Below, piece by piece: positions 9,588 through 18,081 of a stretch of DNA of 64,000 nucleotides. The stretch's first letter is position 1; each line of letters begins with the position of its first letter. The DNA is from Mycolicibacterium tusciae JS617 (GTDB taxonomy: Bacteria; Actinomycetota; Actinomycetes; Mycobacteriales; Mycobacteriaceae). The notes under the pieces were generated by a model that saw only the letters and a program-made list of their open reading frames with translations, was not told the origin of the DNA and made no database searches. The position numbers and the translations under genes are program-made. The stretch spans positions 4,278,001 through 4,342,000 of the forward strand of contig NZ_KI912270.1 of NCBI RefSeq assembly GCF_000243415.2, given 5' to 3'.

Positions 9588-10554
9588 TCACGGCTCCAGC
9601 ACCACCTTGCCGAGTACACCGCCGTCGGCCAGGCTCTGCAATGCTTCCGCGCCCCTGGCCAACGGAAAGCGGACCGGTGGCGGCGGCCGCAAGCCCGCCC
9701 GAACCAGTTCGCCCACACCGAATTCGAGACTGCGCGCCGGGGGTACGGTTGACGAACTCGCCGTAGCCCACGCCGATGACCGAGACATTGCGCAGCAGTA
9801 GACGGTTCACCTTCACCGACGGAATACCGCCACCGGAAGCGAAGCCGATGACGAGCAGCCGACCCTCGGTGGCCAGCGCGCGAATCGCATCGTCGAACGC
9901 GTCCCCACCGACGGGGTCGACGACCAGATCGGCGCCGCGGCCACCGGTGTGGTCCTTGACCGCCTGCAGCCAGCCTTCGGTAAGCGGCAGGACGACGTCG
10001 GCGCCTAGCGACTTCACGAACTCGGCGCCATGCGGCCGGTGGACCATGGCGATCACCTTGGCGCCCAGCGCCTTTGCGACCTGGACGGCGGCCGTACCGA
10101 CGCCTCCCGCGGCGCCGAGTACCAGCACCGTCTCGCCGTGCCGCAGCGCACCGCGGCGGGTCAGCGCGAAGTACATCGTCTGATAGTTGCCCAGCAGCGC
10201 AACAGCTTCGGCGTCGTCGAGATCGTCGGGCGTGCGCCGCAGGTTGGCGGGCGGCACCGCGACGCGCTCCGCCCAGCCACCCAGCATGGTCAGCGCGGTG
10301 ACGCGCTGGCCCGGCTTGAACTCCGACTCGTAGGGCGCCGAACGCACCACCCCCGCCGCCTCCATGCCGGGAATGAAGGGCGGCTCCAACTTCAGCTGAT
10401 ACTCGCCACGCAAAAGCAGGAGGTCTGGGAAGCTCACGCCGGCGGCACCGACATCGACGACTACGTTCACGCCGCCACCGTCGGCCACATCTTCTGCATC
10501 GGTGTACGCCAACCCCGATGGTCCGGAAAGCTCTTGCGCGACAAGCGCTTTCAT
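9588..10554 (-). CDS. NADPH:quinone oxidoreductase (Rv0149-like), apparent frameshift near the 3' end
   Basis: Zinc-independent MDR-family quinone oxidoreductase, about 321 residues if restored. The N-terminal GroES-like domain (PDLLLLRGEYQLKLEPPFIPGMEAAGVV) and nucleotide-binding domain (VLVLGAAGGVGTAAVQVAKALGA) are intact. After GVGYGEFVNRTPG the reading frame becomes arginine-rich and unlike the family. The expected tail (FGVGELVRAGLRPPP to the end ALQSLADGGVLGKVVLEP) is found in the +1 frame and stops at 9588. The shift fits one extra base in the G5 run at 9739-9743. Unrestored, the frame runs on to 9556. Position before the SDR matches Rv0148-Rv0149 order. It is either a sequencing error or a recent lesion. 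Confidence 0.85.
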
Positions 10555-10560
10555 TCGCTG

Positions 10561-11427
10561 TCAGTCAAGGCTGAAGTTGGCCCGCTGCGCCGCCGACAGG
10601 TCGGTGATCACGCCCCATTTGGCGGCAACGTCGTCGACCGACGGCACACCATCGGAGAACGTGACACCTTCGTTCTGGAAGAGCGCCGCGCGTTGCACCT
10701 TGCCGCCGCCGACGATGAACACCGATCCGGTGTCCGGGAGTTCCTCGGTGCACAGGTAGGCCATCACCGGTGCCACGTACTCCGGCGTCAACTTCTCGAA
10801 GACCTCCGGCGGCAGGATGTCCTGCGTCATCCGGGTCGCCGCGATCGGCGCTACGGCATTGGCCTTGATGTTGTACTTCGCGCCCTCCTGGGCCAGCGTG
10901 TTGATCAGTCCGACGAGGCCGAGCTTGGCGGCGCCGTAGTTGGCCTGACCGAAGTTGCCGAACAGCCCACTGGTCGAGGTGGCCACAACGACGCGGCCAA
11001 AGCTGTTCTCGCGGAAATGCGGCCATGCCGCGCGGATCACGTTGTAGCCGCCATAGAGGTGCACCTTGAGGACGGCGTCCCAGTTGGAGAACTCCATCTT
11101 GTGGAAGGTGCCGTCGCGCAGGATGCCCGCGTTGCTCACCACGCCGTCGACCTTGCCGAACTCGTCGATCGCGGTCTTGATGATGTTCTCGGCGCCCTCT
11201 TGCTCGGCCACCGAGTCGTAGTTGGCCACCGCACGCCCCCCGGCGTCCTTGATCTCTGAGACCACGTCGTCGGCCATGTTGTGGCCAGCGCCGGTGCCGT
11301 CACGGGAGCCACCGAGATCGTTGACGACGACGCTGGCACCCTCTTTGGCGAGCGTCAACGCGTATTCGCGTCCGAGTCCGCCTCCGGCCCCGGTGACGAC
11401 GATGACGCGATCCTGCACTCCTGGCAT
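10561..11427 (-). CDS. short-chain dehydrogenase/reductase (Rv0148-like)
   Basis: SDR of 288 aa related to the dehydrogenase domain of multifunctional enzyme 2 (hydroxysteroid/3-hydroxyacyl-CoA dehydrogenase type). Cofactor motif is VTGAGGGLGREYA, the structural motif VSNAGILRD, and the catalytic Tyr-x-x-x-Lys is NYGAAKLG, with the Ser in ATSTSG. A C-terminal extension (GVPSVDDVAAKWGVITD) is typical of these longer SDRs. The minus-strand GAAAGGA precedes the ATG as a good ribosome binding site. It lies between aldehyde dehydrogenase and quinone oxidoreductase genes as in Rv0147-Rv0149, probably one operon for lipid or aldehyde oxidation. Confidence 0.92.
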   Translation of the reverse strand: MPGVQDRVIVVTGAGGGLGREYALTLAKEGASVVVNDLGGSRDGTGAGHNMADDVVSEIKDAGGRAVANYDSVAEQEGAENIIKTAIDEFGKVDGVVSNAGILRDGTFHKMEFSNWDAVLKVHLYGGYNVIRAAWPHFRENSFGRVVVATSTSGLFGNFGQANYGAAKLGLVGLINTLAQEGAKYNIKANAVAPIAATRMTQDILPPEVFEKLTPEYVAPVMAYLCTEELPDTGSVFIVGGGKVQRAALFQNEGVTFSDGVPSVDDVAAKWGVITDLSAAQRANFSLD

Positions 11428-11438
11428 GGGGTTCCTTT

Positions 11439-12848
11439 CTAGAACAACCGTTTCGCGAGCTTGAAAGCCTTCTCTGTATACGGGGGGTAGATGAACGCGC
11501 CGACGTCGGGTCGGGTGGACTTGGTCATCACGGTCTTCTTGTGGCTGAACTGCTCGAAGCCGAACTTGCCGTGGTAGGCGCCCATACCCGACGGGCCAAC
11601 GCCGCCGAAGGGCAGCTTGTTGGTCGAGAATTGGAACAGCAAATGGTTGATCACCATGCCGCCCGCCGACACCTCTTTGATCACCCGCTCACGAATGCTC
11701 TTGGTCTTGGTGAACAGATAGGCCGCCAGCGGCTTGGGTCGCGAGTTCACGAAACTGATTGCGTCGTCCAGGGATTGGACTGTCATGATCGGCAGGATCG
11801 GGCCGAAGATCTCGTCGGTCATCAACGGCTCGGCGGGATCGGGGTCGACCACGACCGTCGCTTGGATGCTGATGTTCGACGAGTCGGACCCGCCGCCGAG
11901 GACGACGTCACCCTTGGTCGCGGCCAGCGAAGCGGTGAGCCGGTCGAAGTGGCGCTCGTTCACGATGCGCTTGCCGCCGCTCGGGTTCTTGGCCTCGAAG
12001 GTCGTCACCGCGTCTTTGATCTTGTCGACGAGCTCATCGCGGATCTTCGCATCGGCCAGTACGTAGTCGGGAGCGATGCAGATCTGGCCGGAGTTGATCA
12101 GCTTGGTCCAAGCGATGCGCTTGGCGGCGACGTCGAGGTCGGCATCGGCGGCCACGATGACCGGGCTCTTCCCACCCAGCTCGAGCGTGACGGGAGTCAG
12201 GTGCGGCGCCGCGCCCTCGTAGACCTTGCGGCCGATCTCGGTGCCGCCTGTGAAGCAGATGTGGTCGAAGCCCTGCGCGATGAGTTCCTGGCTGCATGCA
12301 CCGTCGCCCTCGATCACGGCGATCGCGTCGTTGTCGAGGTACTTGGGCACCAACGCCGCCATCAGCGCCGACGACGCCGGGCACACCTCGGAGGGCTTGA
12401 GAACTACGGCGTTGCCCGCGGCGATGGCGCCGACCGCCGGCCCCAGCGTCAGCACGAACGGGAAATTCCACGCGCCGATGACCAGTACCGTGCCGTAGGG
12501 CTCATGCTCAACCCACCCGCGGCCGGGCAGCTGCGACATCTCCAGCAGCCGGTATTTGCGGCGCATCCACTTTTTGACGTTCTTCGCGGCGTCCTTGGCC
12601 TCACCTGCGGTACTGGCGATATCGGCCAGCCAGGCCTCGAACGGGCTGCGACCGAGATCCTTCTCGAGCGCCTCCATGATGGCGCCCTCGTTCTCGGTCA
12701 TCATGCGCTCGAGCGCCTCGAGCTGCTGCTTACGCCATTCGACGCTGCGGGTCCGGCCGGAGGCGAAGGTCTCGCGCAGCCTGCGAACGGTAGCGGGGAT
12801 GTCCGGGGTGATTGCCGCGGTTGGTGGCGCGACGGATTCTGTGGTCAC
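11439..12848 (-). CDS. NAD(P)-dependent aldehyde dehydrogenase (Rv0147-like)
   Basis: Aldehyde dehydrogenase of 469 aa, in the class 3/fatty aldehyde dehydrogenase group. It contains VLVIGAWNFPF, the catalytic Glu in VTLELGGKSP and the nucleophile Cys in INSGQICIAPDYVL. The C-terminal LPFGGVGPSGMGAYHGK is also typical. GTG at 12846-12848 was chosen because AGGAAGG precedes it by 9 bases on the minus strand; a start at 12878 would add ten residues without support. It would oxidise medium to long aldehydes to acids. First gene of the ALDH-SDR-quinone oxidoreductase operon, with a palindromic site at its promoter. Confidence 0.93.
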   Translation of the reverse strand: MTTESVAPPTAAITPDIPATVRRLRETFASGRTRSVEWRKQQLEALERMMTENEGAIMEALEKDLGRSPFEAWLADIASTAGEAKDAAKNVKKWMRRKYRLLEMSQLPGRGWVEHEPYGTVLVIGAWNFPFVLTLGPAVGAIAAGNAVVLKPSEVCPASSALMAALVPKYLDNDAIAVIEGDGACSQELIAQGFDHICFTGGTEIGRKVYEGAAPHLTPVTLELGGKSPVIVAADADLDVAAKRIAWTKLINSGQICIAPDYVLADAKIRDELVDKIKDAVTTFEAKNPSGGKRIVNERHFDRLTASLAATKGDVVLGGGSDSSNISIQATVVVDPDPAEPLMTDEIFGPILPIMTVQSLDDAISFVNSRPKPLAAYLFTKTKSIRERVIKEVSAGGMVINHLLFQFSTNKLPFGGVGPSGMGAYHGKFGFEQFSHKKTVMTKSTRPDVGAFIYPPYTEKAFKLAKRLF

Positions 12849-12881
12849 GGTGGGTGTCCTTCCTGACCCGAGGAACACCCG

Positions 12882-12900
12882 ATACTAACCAACCGGTTGG
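12882..12900 (-). promoter_or_regulatory. aldehyde dehydrogenase promoter with CCAACCGGTTGG palindrome
   Basis: CCAACCGGTTGG (12889-12900) is a perfect 12-bp palindrome. TAGTAT on the minus strand (12882-12887) is a good -10 directly beside it, so a bound repressor would block the promoter. The form suits a TetR-family dimer. The TetR gene at 14053-14691, in the same syntenic block, is a candidate regulator but this is not shown. Confidence 0.5.
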
Positions 12901-12935
12901 GCAGCGCTGAAGGGGCAACTTTCTCCCCCTCCTGT

Positions 12936-12971
12936 CGTCCGTTCGGGGGTTAGTCCGCCTTCTCGCCGGTG
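12936..12971. repeat. 36-bp direct repeat, copy 1
   Basis: Identical to 13044-13079. Copy 2 covers the last codons, the stop and a few 3' bases of the methyltransferase gene; copy 1 lies 108 bp away between the genes and so carries a duplicate of that gene end. The 72 bases between the copies hold a strong hairpin. Confidence 0.9.
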
Positions 12972-12981
12972 GGCGCGCGCC

Positions 12982-13026
12982 TAACGGGTTGATTCCACCC
13001 ACCAGGTGGCTGCGATCAACCCGTTA
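12982..13026. terminator. long hairpin, possible terminator or repeat element
   Basis: TAACGGGTTGAT (12982-12993) pairs perfectly with ATCAACCCGTTA (13015-13026). Inside the loop CCACC (12995-12999) can pair with GGTGG (13005-13009). It lies downstream of the methyltransferase stop and could end that transcript, but no U-run follows. Flanking 36-bp repeats suggest an insertion instead. Confidence 0.55.
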
Positions 13027-13043
13027 CGTCGCAGCGGCGGCAG

Positions 13044-13079
13044 CGTCCGTTCGGGGGTTAGTCCGCCTTCTCGCCGGTG
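13044..13079. repeat. 36-bp direct repeat, copy 2
   Basis: Overlaps the 3' end of the LCM-type methyltransferase, including its stop at 13058-13060 and the residues TGEKAD. Its identical partner is at 12936-12971. Bases on either side of the two copies differ, so the limits are sharp. Confidence 0.9.
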
Positions 13080-13995
13080 ACGAACGACGAAAACGCATCC
13101 TGCTCGGACTCCTCGGGCGGTAGAACCCACCGGTCGAGCCGGCGCATCTCGTCAGCGGAGGTGACCGCCGACGACTGCCAGCCATGGTCGTTGAGCCACT
13201 GCGCGACGTCGGCCCGGTCGGGGTCGTTGTACATCAGCTCGGCGACGTCGGGGGCGTTCTCCATCCCGAACTGCGCTGCGATGCGCTCGAACTTCGCCCG
13301 AATATCGGCACGCCGCTCGTCGGACCGCACCCCGACGGTCTCTGCCGCGACGCGGCTTCCGGCGGCGGACAGAGCGGTGATCTGCTCGAACAACCGGTCC
13401 TGGGCTTCGGCAGGCAAATACATCAGCAGGCCCTCGGCCAGCCAGGCAGTCGGTGCGTCGACATCAAAACCGGCTCCGCGCAATGCATTTGGCCAGTCCT
13501 GACGAAGATCGATGCCCACGGCACGGCGTTCGGCGGACGGCGACACGTCATGCTCGGCCATCTTCGCGGCCTTGTACTCGAGCACCTTGGGCTGGTCGAT
13601 CTCGTAGACGACCAGCTCGGCAGGCCATTGCAGGCGGTATGCGCGCGAGTCCAGGCCCGAAGCCAGGATCACCACCTGCCGGATGCCCGCCGCCGCGGCG
13701 TGGGCGAAGAATGCGTCGAAGAAGTGCGTTCGCACGGCCTGGTAGTTACCCATGTGCTCGAAAATCGTGGCGATCTCAGCGTCGGCTTCGGCAACCTTGG
13801 CGGCAAACTCGTCGCTGCGCACGAAGTCCCAAATGCCCGGGCCGACGCCGGCGACGAGCACCTCGGCGTAAGGGTCTCGGATCAGCGGGTCGGCCTTGGC
13901 GGTCTCTCCGGCGCGGGCAGCAGCCACCATGACGGCCGTCGACCGACGCTGGTTGCAATGTCCCAGGTGTCGTCGTGCGTGCGCAACGAGCTCAT
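13058..13995 (-). CDS. SAM-dependent methyltransferase, Rv0145/Rv0146 (LCM) family, N-terminal frameshift
   Basis: Putative S-adenosylmethionine-dependent methyltransferase of the large mycobacterial LCM-like family. The uninterrupted frame (13058-13930, 290 aa) contains [32 protein letters not shown] and [15 protein letters not shown]. The expected N-terminus, [17 protein letters not shown], lies in a different frame from ATG 13995. Adding one base near 13941-13942 would join them and give the family sequence [13 protein letters not shown]. The minus-strand TAGCAT (14002-14007) ends 6 bases before ATG 13995, supporting that as the true start. The last residues lie in a 36-bp repeat. Substrate unknown. 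Confidence 0.85.
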
Positions 13996-14052
13996 TGCGC
14001 CATGCTACAGAGACACTTAGACGAGCTATACGAAGTGTGGGAGATGCAACAC

Positions 14053-14691
14053 CTAATCGCTGAGTTGCCAGAGCTTGTTGGCCAGCAGCAGGTGGAACTT
14101 CTCCGCGACCGCGGAGAGCTCCTCATGATTTCCGACGAAGCCGGCGTAGAAGCCGATCCCCCACATCATCGCGACCAGCATCTCGACGAGTTGGCTGACA
14201 TCGGTATCGGTGGTGAGCTCGCCCCGTTCGATCGCGTCGCCGACCGCCCACGCGATGAATTCGCGCGAGTTGCGCAGCGAATCGTGCCCGTCGCCCCTGA
14301 GTTCGGGATGGCGCTGAGCCTCCAACACCGAGGTCACGAGAAACGCCGCCGCCGAACGGTCCTCGGAGTCGACCTGTATCGCCGCACTGAAAAACGCAGA
14401 CAAGCGGTTGAGCAGATTCGTCTCGTCTTTCGCGCGCGCGCGGCCCGCGCTAACTACCAGCGCGTCAGTTTGCTCGACTACCTGAGCCCACAACACCCGC
14501 TTGCTTACGAAGTAGTGGTTGATCGCCGGACGCGTCAGCCCCGCGCGGATAGCGATCGCCTGGAACGTGGCGGCGTCGTATCCGAGTTCGCTGAAGACCT
14601 CGCGGGCGGCTCGTATGATGCGCTCCCGCGTTTCGGCAGCCTTCGCTGCAGGTGGGCGACCCGGGCCCCTACTCGCGGTGTGTTGCGGCAC
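14053..14691 (-). CDS. TetR-family regulator (Rv0144-like)
   Basis: TetR repressor of 212 aa from GTG 14691. The N-terminal region is basic ([25 protein letters not shown]) and the HTH is [28 protein letters not shown]. The C-terminal domain has no recognised ligand. CACAAT followed by 6 bases precedes the GTG and would give a leaderless mRNA; a TTG at 14709 is the longer alternative. It follows the LCM methyltransferase as Rv0144 does Rv0145, and faces a second TetR gene across a region with a 25-bp inverted repeat. Confidence 0.88.
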   Translation of the reverse strand: MPQHTASRGPGRPPAAKAAETRERIIRAAREVFSELGYDAATFQAIAIRAGLTRPAINHYFVSKRVLWAQVVEQTDALVVSAGRARAKDETNLLNRLSAFFSAAIQVDSEDRSAAAFLVTSVLEAQRHPELRGDGHDSLRNSREFIAWAVGDAIERGELTTDTDVSQLVEMLVAMMWGIGFYAGFVGNHEELSAVAEKFHLLLANKLWQLSD

Positions 14692-14725
14692 AGTCAAATT
14701 GTGCCACAAGCCACTGGTAGGCCCA

Positions 14726-14750
14726 CGAGGTATTACTCTCCGATACCTCG
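14726..14750. promoter_or_regulatory. inverted repeat between divergent TetR genes
   Basis: CGAGGTAT (14726-14733) and ATACCTCG (14743-14750) form a perfect 8-bp inverted repeat with a 9-base spacer. It lies between two divergent TetR genes and is a probable operator for one or both. A further ATACCT half-site lies at about 14769. Confidence 0.5.
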
Positions 14751-14836
14751 GATCGTCGATTCAGCAAATACCTTGGGCGTCTCCCGCGAATGTCGACGTA
14801 GAGATTCGACCGGGTGAGCAACTAGGGTGCGGTGCC

Positions 14837-15403
14837 ATGGCCAGCGTTGTTTCTCGGGAGGCCTACTTCGAGACCGGCCTCGATGTGCTGTCCGATCTCG
14901 GCTATGGGGGGCTCAAGCTTGCAGAGGTCTGCCGCCGTCTCGGTGTGACGACGGGATCCTTCTACCACTACTTCACCAACTGGCCGGCCTACACCAAGGA
15001 ACTGGTCGCCCACTGGGTGCAGGAACGCACCGTGTTGGTGATCCAAGCGGTGCGCGGCGAAACGGATCCGCGCCGCCGCATCGACACGTTGATCCAGGTC
15101 GCGCTCGGGCTGCCCCACGGTGCGGAGGCAGCAATCCGGGTGTGGAGCTACCTCGATCCGCATGTGCAGGCCGTGCAGGCCACGGTGGATCGGCAGAGAT
15201 TCGACATCATGTACGAATCGGCGTACGAGATCCTGCAGATCGAGCGGCAGGCTCAGGTCTTCGCGGCATGGGCGCTCTACATTCTCGTCGGTTACGAGCA
15301 GGCCGCCGTGCCCAACGACCCCGCGGCGTTGGAGTGGATCGCCGGACAGCTGCGCCACGCGCTCGACTCCGACGGATTCGCTTCGGTGCCCGACGGTGAC
15401 TGA
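14837..15403 (+). CDS. TetR-family transcriptional regulator
   Basis: TetR-type regulator of 188 aa. The HTH is LKLAEVCRRLGVTTGSFYHYFTNWPAYTKELV (residues ~27-58), in which GSFYHYF is the recognition helix. The C-terminal domain is helical with no known ligand. ATG 14837 lies 8 bases after TAGGGT (14823-14828), so the transcript would have a leader of only a base or two. It overlaps the next gene by 8 bp and probably controls the downstream membrane protein and FUSC transporter, which run in the same direction. Confidence 0.85.
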   Translation: MASVVSREAYFETGLDVLSDLGYGGLKLAEVCRRLGVTTGSFYHYFTNWPAYTKELVAHWVQERTVLVIQAVRGETDPRRRIDTLIQVALGLPHGAEAAIRVWSYLDPHVQAVQATVDRQRFDIMYESAYEILQIERQAQVFAAWALYILVGYEQAAVPNDPAALEWIAGQLRHALDSDGFASVPDGD

Positions 15404-15929
15404 CGCGGCGCGCGACACAGACGATTCGCCGGTCGAGGTCGAGCACGTCCAGCATGTCCTAGAGCTGCTGCGCGAGCGCCTTTACGGGGCCATCTCCTGT
15501 CTGGCGACCCTTGCGATTCTGGCCAGGTACAGCGACGAGGGCACCAGCGCCTGGGTGCGTATTTTCGACATCGCCGTCGCCACCGGCGGCCTGTGGGCCG
15601 CAAGCCTGTTGTCTCACTTCGTCGCACAGATGGCCGTGTTCGGGAAGGCGCCGCGAGGGCGGTACTGGATCCAGATCCTGCAGGCGTCGGGTCAGATATT
15701 GCAGGCCGCAGTCCCTCCGGTGATCGTCTTGCTGCTGGCGGTGTTCGATGTGCTCGACACCGACACCGCGATGTGGATCGCAATGTGGACGCTGGTGGGC
15801 GAACTCGGTCTCATCACATTGCTCGCGGTGCGACGAACGCGGTTGCCGTGGTGGCAGCAGACGATGGCGGTCGCCGGGCTCGTCAGCCTCGGGCTGCTCG
15901 TCGTCGGCATCAAGATACTTGCGCACTGA
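15396..15929 (+). CDS. predicted four-TM membrane protein
   Basis: Conserved-looking membrane protein (177 aa) that I cannot assign to a named family. A charged N-terminus (residues 1-30) precedes about four hydrophobic segments near residues 31-45, 55-75, 90-115 and 118-135, then a last one near 150-172. The GTG start lies within the end of the TetR gene (8-bp overlap) and the stop is one base before the FUSC gene. This packing implies one operon and a role linked to that transporter. Confidence 0.7.
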   Translation: MTDAARDTDDSPVEVEHVQHVLELLRERLYGAISCLATLAILARYSDEGTSAWVRIFDIAVATGGLWAASLLSHFVAQMAVFGKAPRGRYWIQILQASGQILQAAVPPVIVLLLAVFDVLDTDTAMWIAMWTLVGELGLITLLAVRRTRLPWWQQTMAVAGLVSLGLLVVGIKILAH

Positions 15930-15930
15930 T

Positions 15931-18081
15931 ATGGCGAACCCGTGGCGCCGCGCGGTCGACCTGCTTCGGCAGCGTGACCCCGAGTTCGATGCTCTGCGGC
16001 GCGCTGCGCGGGCTGCGATCGTGGTCCCCGTCTCGGCTGCCGTCGGATTCACCGTCGGAACTGGTTCGCAGACAGCGATGTTCAGCATCTTCGGTTCGGT
16101 GGCGCTGCTGATCATGGTGGACTTTCCCGGAAACCGACCGGCCCGCGCACTCGCCTATTGCGGCCTGGGTATCAATGGAGCGGTACTGATCACCCTCGGC
16201 ACGCTGGTGGCCGACCGTCCCTTGGTCAGCATCGCGGTGATGTTCGTTCTCGGTGTGGTGGTGACGTTTTCCGGTGTGCTCAGTGAGATCATCGCCGCGG
16301 GCCAGCGGGCTACCCTGCTGACGTTCGTGCTGCCGGCGTGCACCCCGGTCGGCCCGATTTCCGACCGACTGCTCGGCTGGCTCATCGCGCTCGTCGTGTG
16401 CGTGCCCGCGGCCTTGTTCATGTTCGCGCCGCGCCATCACGACGAATTACGTCGCCGCTCAGCGCAGGTATGCACCGAACTCGCCGACGCGTTGGATGGC
16501 ACCGGAACGGCCAAGGACGCGACCCGCGCGATGAATGCGCTGTGGGAAAGCTTCCTGGGCGCGGACTTTCGTCCGGTTGGGCTCACCGCAGGCAGCCGGG
16601 CACTGGTGCGGGTCGCGGACGATCTCGGCTTCCTGTCGGACCGGATCACCGATGACACCGGACGCCTGCTCGGCGATCTGAAGCCGCCATTGGTTCGCGT
16701 GCTACGGGATTGCGCTGCGGTGCTGAGCATTTCCGATCCCTCTGCGCGGGCGGCCCGAGGGGCGGACCTCAACTCCGCATTGGCCGAACTGCGATCCATC
16801 GCCCAGGGGCGCTACCGCGAGGACATCATCGAGATACTCGGGTCACCCGATGACGCGGGCGCCGTCGCCGTCGGCCGCAAGCTGTTGGGCCGCCGAACGT
16901 TCTCGGCCACCGTCGGGGTGACCGGGCGGATCATCCGCAATGCTGCTTACGCCGACGCCCGACCGGTCTGGGCGCGCGTCCTTGGCCGCCGCCTGCCGCC
17001 GACGGGAACCGCCGATTGGGTGATGCCGGAAACGACCGCGGTCGCTGCGATCACCAAGGGCTTGGTCGCCACCAGAGCGGTGGTGCTGCGCAACAGTCTG
17101 CGCACCGGTCTCGGCTTGGCCCTGGCCGTCACCGTCACTCACCTGTTCCCGCTGCAGAACGGCTTCTGGGTGGTGCTGGGTGCGCTGTCCGTGCTGCGCA
17201 GTAGTGCGCTGACGACCGGCACCCGCGTTGCTCGCGCGGTGGCAGGCACGGCGCTCGGTTTCCTGTTGGGTGTGGTCGTCATCGAGTTGGTCGGTGTGGA
17301 TCCCATCGTCATGTGGGCGCTGCTGCCGTTGGTGGCGTTCGGGTCGGCGTTCGTTCCGGAGGTCGCCTCGTTCATCGCCGGCCAGGCGGCGTTCACGATG
17401 ATGGTGTTGATCATCTTCAATCTGATCGCACCGACGGGATGGAGCGTTGGGTTGATCCGCATCCAGGACGTCATCATCGGCGCGCTGGTCGGCGTCGCCG
17501 TTTCGTTGTTGATGTGGCCGCGCGGAGTGCGCGCCCGGGTGTCGAAGGTCATCGACGAGTCCTTCGCGGTCGGCGCGAGATTTCTCACCGCAGCCGTTCT
17601 GCGCGTCACCCGCGGTGCGTCCGAGGAGGCGACCAACCGGGTAATCGCGCTCAGTCACGACGCCTTGGAGGCCTCACGCACGGCCGACGATGGAGTGCGA
17701 CAGTATCTTTCGGAAAGCGGCGGCGCGACCGATGTCCGAGCGCCGGTGGTGCGGCGGGCCAACCGCGCCGTCCGGCTGCGCGCTGCCGCCGAACTGATCG
17801 CCGACGTCGTCCCGCCGCCGCACGGTGTTTACGCACGTACCCGCAAGGTGCTGGAGAAACACGCCGAGGCGGTGTGCCAACAGGTCACCGGCGGTTCGAC
17901 CGGGCCGGCGCTGCACCCGATCAGCGACGACTTCGCGGTCGCCCTGCGCGCCGAGGCCGCCGACGACGAACTCGCCGTCGCGGCGGCGCTGCCGCTGGTG
18001 ACCGCCGCCGCACATATCGGGGAGTTGGAGCTGCTCTATCCGAGAGGCGATTCCGTGCCCGTCAAACGCGGTGCGGCATGA
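15931..18081 (+). CDS. FUSC-family (aromatic acid exporter-like) membrane protein
   Basis: Large inner-membrane protein of 716 aa with the FUSC/ArAE layout: two hydrophobic blocks (residues ~28-170 and ~390-540) each followed by a cytoplasmic helical region. The second block contains LFPLQNGFWVVLGALSVLRSS, the most conserved part of FUSC proteins, and SFIAGQAAFTMMVLIIFN. Relatives are thought to export aromatic acids or other organic acids; the substrate here is unknown. It is preceded by a TetR gene and a small membrane protein. Its 3' end overlaps the convergent pirin gene by 20 bp. Confidence 0.85.
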   Translation: MANPWRRAVDLLRQRDPEFDALRRAARAAIVVPVSAAVGFTVGTGSQTAMFSIFGSVALLIMVDFPGNRPARALAYCGLGINGAVLITLGTLVADRPLVSIAVMFVLGVVVTFSGVLSEIIAAGQRATLLTFVLPACTPVGPISDRLLGWLIALVVCVPAALFMFAPRHHDELRRRSAQVCTELADALDGTGTAKDATRAMNALWESFLGADFRPVGLTAGSRALVRVADDLGFLSDRITDDTGRLLGDLKPPLVRVLRDCAAVLSISDPSARAARGADLNSALAELRSIAQGRYREDIIEILGSPDDAGAVAVGRKLLGRRTFSATVGVTGRIIRNAAYADARPVWARVLGRRLPPTGTADWVMPETTAVAAITKGLVATRAVVLRNSLRTGLGLALAVTVTHLFPLQNGFWVVLGALSVLRSSALTTGTRVARAVAGTALGFLLGVVVIELVGVDPIVMWALLPLVAFGSAFVPEVASFIAGQAAFTMMVLIIFNLIAPTGWSVGLIRIQDVIIGALVGVAVSLLMWPRGVRARVSKVIDESFAVGARFLTAAVLRVTRGASEEATNRVIALSHDALEASRTADDGVRQYLSESGGATDVRAPVVRRANRAVRLRAAAELIADVVPPPHGVYARTRKVLEKHAEAVCQQVTGGSTGPALHPISDDFAVALRAEAADDELAVAAALPLVTAAAHIGELELLYPRGDSVPVKRGAA

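Noticed and set aside
10030..11259. 409-aa plus-strand frame
   Set aside because: Antisense to the quinone oxidoreductase and SDR; no recognisable motifs.
11541..12866. 441-aa plus-strand frame opposite the aldehyde dehydrogenase
   Set aside because: Shadow of a fully recognisable ALDH on the minus strand; composition is typical of antisense frames.
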